Below are positions 57,847-64,000 of a stretch of DNA of 64,000 nucleotides, one piece after another. The translations under genes were made by a program, and so were the position numbers. Source of the DNA: Pyrenochaeta sp. MPI-SDFR-AT-0127 (Eukaryota > Ascomycota > Dothideomycetes > Pleosporales > Cucurbitariaceae); contig JAGTJM010000059.1 of assembly GCA_020747015.1 (NCBI GenBank), positions 146,836-210,835 on the forward strand, given 5' to 3'. Under the pieces are notes generated by a model. The model saw only the letters and a list, made by a program, of their open reading frames with translations, was not told the DNA's origin and ran no database searches. How positions within the stretch are numbered: position 1 is the first letter of the stretch; every line of letters starts with the position of its first letter.

Positions 57847-59472
57847 ATGGCTTGGAGTGAGCGTCTCGATCAGCGAGAACCAAAAAAAACGTTCCATCAC
57901 CATCTTCCTCTCCAGCGACCCGGCCTCTTCTCAATGTCACGTTGAGACAAACGAGGACTTGCGCCAGTTATTGGACAGCCTGGAAAAATCATTGGCAATC
58001 ATAGCAACCGAATGTAAAAGTAAAACATATAAGTTTGTTCTGGCCTGCGAAGAGCATTGGGGCACTATCTTGATCCTTATATCCACGAGCATGGACCACA
58101 CCATATTTGGTCTGCGACAAAGCTTTGACGACAACGAGGGCTTATATGCGGATTTAGTTTCTAAGATGATGGGAATGGATGATGAGTTCGAGAACGTGGA
58201 CACTGAACTGGGACCCCAATTAATCTCTCGTCGTAAAATGGTTCAGGACTACAGAAGCTCGATGAAAGAGGCGCACGCTATCATTAATTTCATCTCGACT
58301 ATGACAAGAATCCTTCCAGGCCTCCAGCAGCGCTTAAAGAGTCTACTTCGGAGAATTCGTTCCGCCAACAGTCTTTATCATTCCATTTGCACCCTTGGCT
58401 CCCCCGAACCCGTCTACAATTCTTGGCTCCAAGCCGCTGCAAACGCTAAGACATTTAGAAATGTAACCTTCTAGTTACAACCACCAGTCCCAGTACCCTC
58501 AAACCCCAAGCGGGCATTGCCTGTCGCTCCAGAAAGACGTGTACCTGCAACACCATCACCTTCCCCGCTACGAAGGAGGAGACGGATACAGGTTCAGCGA
58601 GCCGAGACAAGATGACAGCAACAAACTAGGCTTATCGGCGACTGTGCTTTACTGGAATGCATTTGTCTGTACCTTTCTGCAGAAGAAGAAACTCTTAGCC
58701 TTGCTCACTTCCACCCGATTCTAAATCAGGATACAGCCCGGCTGGATGGAACAGTATTACGTGACATGATGCTTACGGTGCAAGCTAATGCATGGTACTT
58801 TTTTGCTTCGCCACAGCCAGGAGGGAGCACGAGGAGCGGCAACTAGGTGGCCCATACTTGGCTCTGCTCAAAGAGGCCTAGAATTCACATAGTATCTTCA
58901 GAGAGCTTATGCATGCCGTCGAGACAAACACGTTGTTCATAATTTTCGACGTCAGCGAGTGGGGTCATAGTCGTAGCTCCTTCTTTCGCCTTGAAATGTT
59001 CTTCAAGACACCTGAGAAACGAGAGAGTGTCTATCGCCTGAAGCAGTTTATCCAGACAGACGATACAGTCGAGCCGCCTGATGCAAACCCTTTACCCATC
59101 GCCCTTTGTTGGCTACGATAACCACAAGAGCCTTGCTGCCTACCGTCGGCGTTTTCTTCCGGCGGCAAATGAAGCTGAAGGACGCGTTATTGAGAACCTG
59201 ACTGTTGGAATCTTGAACCCTGCGTGGACGGAATTTTGCCACGGTCGGCGTTGGGTATGGCAGAGGTCATCTTTCAGTATCCTTGGAAGTATTTAAAAGT
59301 ATGGTGCTTTCCAAACGACAAAGTCTATATAGCGATCTGGTCGAGTGTCAATGCTAGGACACATATCCAGAGGCGTAACGGCTGGTCATGGCATATCGAA
59401 CTATGCATGCTTGGATTCGGAACACGTTATCTTCCTCAAAAGTCAAGTGTAAGTGGTTGTAACGAGATGTAG
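57847..59472 (+). pseudogene. Decayed gene, family not recognised
   Basis: The ATG at 57847 gives MAWSERLDQREPKK in one frame, while the main conserved-looking frame begins one phase away at 57857 and runs 205 codons (ITIFLSSDPASSQCHVETNE, CEEHWGTILILISTSMDHTI, MKEAHAIINFISTMTRILPG) to a TAG. The same frame carries on past the stop (LQPPVPVPSNPKRALPVAP, then a TGA, then RLIGDCALLECICLYLSAEE), and more pieces follow in shifted frames (TLFIIFDVSEWGHSRSSFFR, ENLTVGILNPAWTEF, FQYPWKYLKVWCFPND). The two in-frame stops fit C-to-T change of CAG and CGA. This resembles an accessory fungal gene of several hundred codons, eroded by point mutation and small indels. I cannot name the family. A gene with introns across the stops is possible but the 12-base spacing at the first is too short for one. 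Confidence 0.4.
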
Positions 59473-59599
59473 CAGGTTTAGAGGCTAAATTATGAAGTTG
59501 TAATTTTGACCATGAAGATCTGAGAGATGCTGCTTTCGCTTACTATAGCTAACATTGCGTTCTCCAAAGCTCCACATATTCTTGATCGAGCTCAGTGTG

Positions 59600-60356
59600 C
59601 GAGGCCTTCTACAACATTTGTAACCAAAATGCTCTATCTAGCAAATCATGCTCAAACCAGTCACCACCCAATTCTCCCCTTATCTCAACATCAAAATGCT
59701 CCTTGATGTCGGTTAGAAGACGCATGTCGACGATCTCCACCTTCTTGCTCTATTTTTCCGCAGTCCTAGCCTTGGTTTTTCCTTTCCCCGCGTTGATCAA
59801 ACACACTTCTCTGACCGGCAATCGATATGAATCTGTCCACTTATCCCTCAACACCCTCATGAGCGGTTTTCTTGCTCGTGGGTCATCAAGACCAGTTGCG
59901 CCATTCTTCGCTTCCGGAAGGCCTATGACTGGTGCTCTCGCTGCTGACTTCTTGGTTTGTTGAATTGAGATCTCGCGATCTTCCTGGTTATGAGGAGGTG
60001 TCGAGAACGATCCAATCGCCCGACTCTTCGTCGACTAGACTGCCCTCGATGTTTGTGCACAGGGGACCGCGAGCTTCGTAGAGTTTGGAGAAGCACTGAC
60101 GCAAAGTGCCAGAGAGACGCGGAAGAATGGTAGGGGAGCCTAGAGGAGACATTAGTATTGCATCTGTGAGAAGGTGGCCATGGAATGATTTTCCTTCTCT
60201 TGCTTGCTTAACAAATGGATAAGGACTACCGGTGTCCTGGTCGTTTACTTTGTCCTTCTTTTCGTCGCTTACACGCTGTAATCTCAATGCCTGCGATTGG
60301 TGTCCAGGCCAGTCGTCGGTGCGAGACCATCTCTTACAGTCGTTTGGGCAACTCAT
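59600..60356 (-). pseudogene. Possible decayed minus-strand gene
   Basis: From an ATG at 60356 a 122-codon frame reads MSCPNDCKRWSRTDDW, CSKLYEARGPLCTNIEGSL and EESGDWIVLDTSS before a TAA at 59988. Beyond it, another minus-strand frame gives KSAARAPVIGLPEAKNGATG, KPLMRVLRDKWTDSYRLP, a TAG and then VDMRLLTDIKEHFDVEIRGE with DWFEHDLLDRAFW. These have a normal amino-acid mixture and look like coding DNA cut by a stop and a frame change. No family was recognised, and the first frame alone could be a real short gene. Confidence 0.3.
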
Positions 60357-61033
60357 TGTATTTAATGTTGAAACCAAATATCGTGTCTAAAGCGTGTGGC
60401 AATTGGTCGGAAGCTGAGGTCATAGCTGTGTAGAAGTTTGGTAAGGACTAATCAATTACTAGGTAAAAGAAGGAGACTTTAAGCAAACAATGGTAGTGGT
60501 GACGCAGGATTTTCGCTTTTAAGTGAAGTTCACCTCAAAAAGTAAATCCAAGATCACGAGTATGCTCTGTGAGGGGATTATTGAATCGTCAACAGCGATG
60601 GATACAATCACTAAATGAGGTAAGACTTTGGAGACAGAGGCAATGCTTTATAGAAGAACCGGGTTTTATGGAGCGTGAGATGATCGTAAATGTTACTATT
60701 AGGATTCATTTATGTCATTAATATTAATTTCAAGAGATGGTTAGAAGTAGAATCTTTCGGGGCATAGTGGTCGTATAACTGAAGGAATGGCAACATAAAG
60801 TGTCATAGGACAGTTGATCAAATAAGCACGCAAGAAATAATGAGGCAGTCACACTGCAATATCTGACGAGCCTACCCCATCCATGAAGTTCGACGTTTGA
60901 TCACCAATGGTTTTGTCGCAGCATAGCATTTCATGCTATCGTACCACGATGGATACACTGTATCCAGAACTCCAGGGCATTTCAATTTCCTGATTTGATC
61001 AGTACACTCGTATCGATCTTTTGATTGCTTTTC
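60357..61033. other. Gene-free AT-richer region
   Basis: No supported gene or repeat is seen here; it is the downstream flank of the secreted protein gene and the upstream flank of the minus-strand frame at 60356. Confidence 0.5.
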
Positions 61034-61354
61034 TTACTTTAGATCTCCCAAGTATCCGTCGGGCAACCCCTGAATGAAAGCTGGCTCGCCCGTACATTGA
61101 TCGTTCATGAAAAATTCGCAGTATCCGCCGGGATCTGGACCTAAAGATTTTGGGCGTGCAAAGTAGGGCCTCCCGAACTGATAGCAATCATTGCTCGGTG
61201 GTCGCCAGAAGCAGCCAGGGCCTCGAAAGTTCGGCTGAGGGCATATGTATATACCACCAGGTGCACCCGCAGTTGGCGGGCATTTGGCATAGGAATCGAT
61301 AGCATATAGGACCGTTGCAAAATTGAGCAATACAAAGATGCTTAAAGAGATCAT
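61034..61354 (-). CDS. Small secreted cysteine-rich protein, crystallin-like; candidate effector
   Basis: A single exon of 106 residues. Residues 1-18 are a clear signal peptide (MISLSIFVLLNFATVLYA). The mature part of about 88 residues has six cysteines (near 25, 38, 48, 57, 79, 87). The pattern GGIYICPQPNFRGPGCFW, then DCYQFG, and later SLGPDPGGYCEFFMNDQCTG resembles small fungal secreted proteins with a beta/gamma-crystallin-like layout (G-x-[IV]-Y-x-C...F-x-G...C). No catalytic motif is seen. Many such proteins in pleosporalean plant pathogens are expressed in the host, and its position among decayed genes about 1.5 kb from a transposon is typical for effector genes. The role is inference. 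An AAATATAG TATA-like sequence lies some 70 bases upstream of the ATG on the coding strand. Confidence 0.75.
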   Translation of the reverse strand: MISLSIFVLLNFATVLYAIDSYAKCPPTAGAPGGIYICPQPNFRGPGCFWRPPSNDCYQFGRPYFARPKSLGPDPGGYCEFFMNDQCTGEPAFIQGLPDGYLGDLK

Positions 61355-62680
61355 TTATCACTACTCTGATATTTGGTGCTTTTAGACAGCTCTGACAAGT
61401 TAAACAGTGAAAGAGGACAGGCCATGGGCATCCTATATTTGTACCATCGAAATATCCTCACCGCTTGAGCAATGTAGTAGAGCCAAGTCTTCAGCTCGTT
61501 TATTATCTCGCTTAATCGATCATGCGTCCTCAAACTTTGTTTTGCATTGCCAATGCTCGGGAGCATCAGCTCTCCGTGTTCTCCAAGTTGTTTGCGACTC
61601 GGCATGTATGAAGTCGAGCTAGGTTTACAGATCTGACCAATCATCACAAGGCACTTATACACTACACTACTCCAATCTGTACAAAAGCCCCATAGACAAA
61701 AATAAAAGCTTGTCAACCGACGAAAGATACGCTAGCGCTTTACAAGGAATTACCCCACAGCTACGCCAGTCTGCTTTATAACTGTGACAGAATCGTAAAG
61801 CAGTTTAGAGTGTAATTCCAAGCAGAACCATGCTGAAAAACAAAAACCTACACAAACTTCTACAAGAGGAACGTACATACTGGCTGCATAGATTGGTGCC
61901 CAGAAATTCAGACCTCTTTATTGGCTTTAGCATTGTGGTGACAGGCTCCATAGCTCTGATACAATCAGCTTAATGCTGTGGTATTTACTGAAAATGCTAT
62001 GTCTAGCTTGCATGTCTTTGGTCTCGGAGAAGAACGTTATACCAACCGCATATGGTCGTAACGGCCGAGGTCATAGATTAGCATACTTGGGTGTGTACTG
62101 TTCGCATTGTGCGTCGGGAGTGGAGCCATTCTTGAAGTCCGGTTCAGGGCAGGCCCCGTCAAACGCCCTGGTTCGGGCGGACAAGAAAGTTGGCAACCTG
62201 AGGCAGAGCATCCGAAAAAGTGCTGCGGTACCAGCAATAATAAAACTGATTCGGTTGAATTGCTAATATAGAACAAGCAATGCCCGGCATAGCCCGGGCC
62301 AAAGGATCTTTCAGGATTGTGGAGTTCCGTTTTGTCGAACTTCTCGCATACGAGTGTTGGAGCACGCCTCCGAGTTTGCCGTCGCTGGCTTCACATATGG
62401 CGGCTGATCCTCGCGCATAGCCGCTTTGACAGTGACAGGAGAGACCGAGTGAAGATTCCTGCTTCTTCATAGTCCTGTGATGCTGGAGCACCCACAACGG
62501 TGGAAAGAAAGGAGTAGAAAAACAAAAATAAAGAAACCAATAAGCATCACGGGCACGTAGGAGGAAATCATGATGCTAGGCTATAGAGATCTTTTGGTAG
62601 TTAGTGTGAAGTATCGGGGCGTAATTGGTAGCGCCTGAACAACGTATTGTCGCCTATGAATTTGTAGTAGAACTCTCTTA
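61355..62680. other. Gene-poor region between the secreted protein and the transposon
   Basis: Includes the promoter of the secreted protein gene. Minus-strand DNA near 62,570-62,400 resembles a broken signal peptide but has frame changes; it is not counted as a gene. Confidence 0.45.
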
Positions 62681-62818
62681 GTAAAGAATAGGGCGTTAGA
62701 CAGCTACTTTATAAGAAGAAGGCGCGAATAATATAATATATAATAGTAATATATTATTTAAATAACCCTCTAAGAATAATAATTAAGTCTATTGAGTATC
62801 CTATATTATAATCTTAAA
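62681..62818. other. AT-rich block beside the transposon
   Basis: About 140 bp of very AT-rich, TpA-rich DNA ends just before the terminal sequence of the transposon. It looks like older RIP-affected DNA into which the element inserted. Confidence 0.55.
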
Positions 62819-62829
62819 TAACGTACCCC

Positions 62830-62863
62830 ACAAGCGAGTCGGTCACACAAGCGAGTCGGTCAC
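62830..62863. repeat. Tandem 17-bp direct repeat in the transposon terminus
   Basis: The 17-mer ACAAGCGAGTCGGTCAC occurs twice in tandem at 62830-62846 and 62847-62863, without mismatch, in the subterminal region of the pogo-like element, a likely transposase-binding site. Confidence 0.9.
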
Positions 62864-62911
62864 TCTGCCAAGACCCCATCAAAATGCACAGTCTACCACA
62901 CTATTAACGTG

Positions 62912-64000
62912 ATGTCTCAACAACACAACGATTTACCAGCTTCAAAAGAGGCTCGATTACAGCTTGCGGTTCAGGCTATAAAACGCGACGCGACACTATC
63001 TCAGAGACGTGCTGCAGCAATCTATAACATCTCACAAAGTACGCTAAGCGACCGACGCTCTGGAAGGAAGTTTCGACTAGATTGTGGAGCCAACTCAATG
63101 AAGCTACTTAAGACTGAAGAGGAGGTGATTGTCAAGCATATCCTTGACCTCGATGAGCGAGGACATGCGCCCCGGCTTGCTGCCGTGAAAGAAATGGCTG
63201 ATTCTCTGCTTGCTGACCGCCACCGAGACCCAGTAGGCCAGAACTGGGCTGCAAACTTTGTTAAACGCTCACCTGAGCTTAAAGTCAAGTTCAATCGAAA
63301 GTATGACTACAAGAGAGCACTCTGCGAAGATCCTAAGGTTGTGCGAGATTGGTTCCGCCGAGTACAGAATATAAAAACCAAGTATGGTATCCTTGATGAG
63401 GATACCTACAACTTCGATGAGACAGGCTTTATGATGGGCCAGATATCAACTGGAGCTGTTGTTACAAGTTCTGAGCGTCGAGGACGACCAAAAACTATTC
63501 AGCAGGGTAATCGAGAGTGGACGACGGTCATCCAGGGTATCAACGCAATGGGGTGGGCAATCCCACCCTTCATCATCTTCCAGGGCAAGCACCACCTCTC
63601 TGCCTGGTATAAGGAGGATGGCCTGCCTCATGACTGGGTTATTGCTGTCTCTGAGAACGGCTGGACAACAAACGATCTTGGCCTGCAGTGGTTGAAGCAC
63701 TTTGATGAGCATACAAAGAAGAGGGTTACTGGCAGCCACCGACTACTCATTATTGATGGCCATGAGAGCCATGACTCACTCGAATTCCAGAAGTACTGCA
63801 AGGATAACAGCATTATTACTATCTGCATGCCTCCTCACTCATCGCACATACTGCAGCCACTTGACGTGGGTTGTTTTGCGCCTTTGAAGACGGGGTATGG
63901 GCGCCAAGCCGAGAATCTGATGCGCAGCCATATCAACCACATCACGAAAACTGAGTTCTTACCATGCTTTATTACTGCTTTCAAGGCTGCAATTATAGAG
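62912..64000 (+). CDS. Pogo/Fot1-like transposase (DDE endonuclease), partial at window end
   Basis: An open frame of 363 codons with no stop runs to the window edge. Residues about 12-60 form an N-terminal psq-type helix-turn-helix (ARLQLAVQAIKRDATLSQRR, NISQSTLSDRRSG) and about 65-130 a Tc5/CENP-B-like DNA-binding part (GHAPRLAAVKEMADSLLAD, NWAANFVKRSPELK). The DDE catalytic residues are Asp169 (NFDETGF), Asp282 (IIDGHESHDS) and Asp318 (LQPLDVG), a DD35D spacing of the Fot1/pogo type, with PPHSSHILQPLD as the family hallmark. All three acidic residues are present and no stop or frameshift is seen, in contrast to decayed neighbours, so the copy may be recent. The C terminus is missing. The start is the first ATG (MSQQHNDLP). 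Confidence 0.93.
   Translation, partial: MSQQHNDLPASKEARLQLAVQAIKRDATLSQRRAAAIYNISQSTLSDRRSGRKFRLDCGANSMKLLKTEEEVIVKHILDLDERGHAPRLAAVKEMADSLLADRHRDPVGQNWAANFVKRSPELKVKFNRKYDYKRALCEDPKVVRDWFRRVQNIKTKYGILDEDTYNFDETGFMMGQISTGAVVTSSERRGRPKTIQQGNREWTTVIQGINAMGWAIPPFIIFQGKHHLSAWYKEDGLPHDWVIAVSENGWTTNDLGLQWLKHFDEHTKKRVTGSHRLLIIDGHESHDSLEFQKYCKDNSIITICMPPHSSHILQPLDVGCFAPLKTGYGRQAENLMRSHINHITKTEFLPCFITAFKAAIIE

Larger units (their letters stand above)
62819..64000 (+). mobile_element. Fot1/pogo-type DNA transposon (Tc1/mariner superfamily), left part
   Basis: The element begins at or just after a TA at 62819-62820, the usual target duplication, with ACGTACCCC followed by a 17-bp direct repeat. An intact transposase gene starts at 62912. 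The right end lies beyond the window, so the inverted repeat and right-hand target copy could not be checked. Confidence 0.7.

Noticed and set aside
62159..62570. Possible decayed secreted protein on the minus strand (hydrophobic start at about 62,570, then STVVGAPASQDYEEAG in another frame)
   Set aside because: Needs a frame correction, ends after a few dozen codons, and no homologue is recognised.

Overview
The window looks like nuclear DNA of a filamentous ascomycete, most likely a dothideomycete of the Pleosporales type. The evidence is short GT-AG introns (about 50-110 bp), compact housekeeping genes typical of Pezizomycotina, decayed genes whose stop codons fit C-to-T change (as after repeat-induced point mutation, RIP), and a Fot1/pogo-type transposon at the right edge. 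All exon-intron models here were built by eye from splice signals, reading frame and recognised protein motifs; no transcript data were available.

Left half (0-38.5 kb) is ordinary gene space. In order: a Gfo/Idh/MocA oxidoreductase (-), a PMP47/Ant1-type peroxisomal carrier (-), an NCS1 purine-cytosine permease (-) divergent from a DHA1 MFS transporter (+), the LSm14/Scd6 translation repressor (-) head to head with a small KPWE-motif protein that fits the recently described peroxin PEX39 (+), the ARS-binding protein Abp2 (-), an FCP1/NIF-domain protein with an altered catalytic motif (-) divergent from the ribosome biogenesis factor Rrp36 (+), a BTB/POZ protein (+), an unrecognised disordered protein (+) set between two gene-free stretches of more than 4 kb, a SPATA20/YyaL thioredoxin-domain protein (-), and a secreted CAP/PR-1 protein (+).

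The stretch 38.5-45.8 kb is an accessory island. It holds a decayed F-box gene (+), a long decayed gene of a fungal ankyrin/STAND-associated family (-), an AT-rich block and an ankyrin-repeat remnant (-). No intact gene was found in it.

The stretch 45.9-56.8 kb returns to conserved genes: a Puf3/Pumilio-type RNA-binding protein (-), a long GC-rich gene-free interval, a small single-pass membrane protein with a PPxY motif (+), and the GPI ethanolamine-phosphate transferase Gpi13/PIG-O (+).

The right end (57-64 kb) is accessory again: two decayed genes, a small cysteine-rich secreted protein resembling beta/gamma-crystallin-like fungal effectors (-), AT-rich DNA, and an intact pogo/Fot1-like transposase that runs off the window. 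The strongest candidates for a second look are the PEX39-like gene, the Puf protein whose base-contact residues predict UGUAUAUA (with a matching site beyond the peroxisomal carrier), the secreted crystallin-like protein beside a transposon, and the remnants of an ankyrin/STAND gene.
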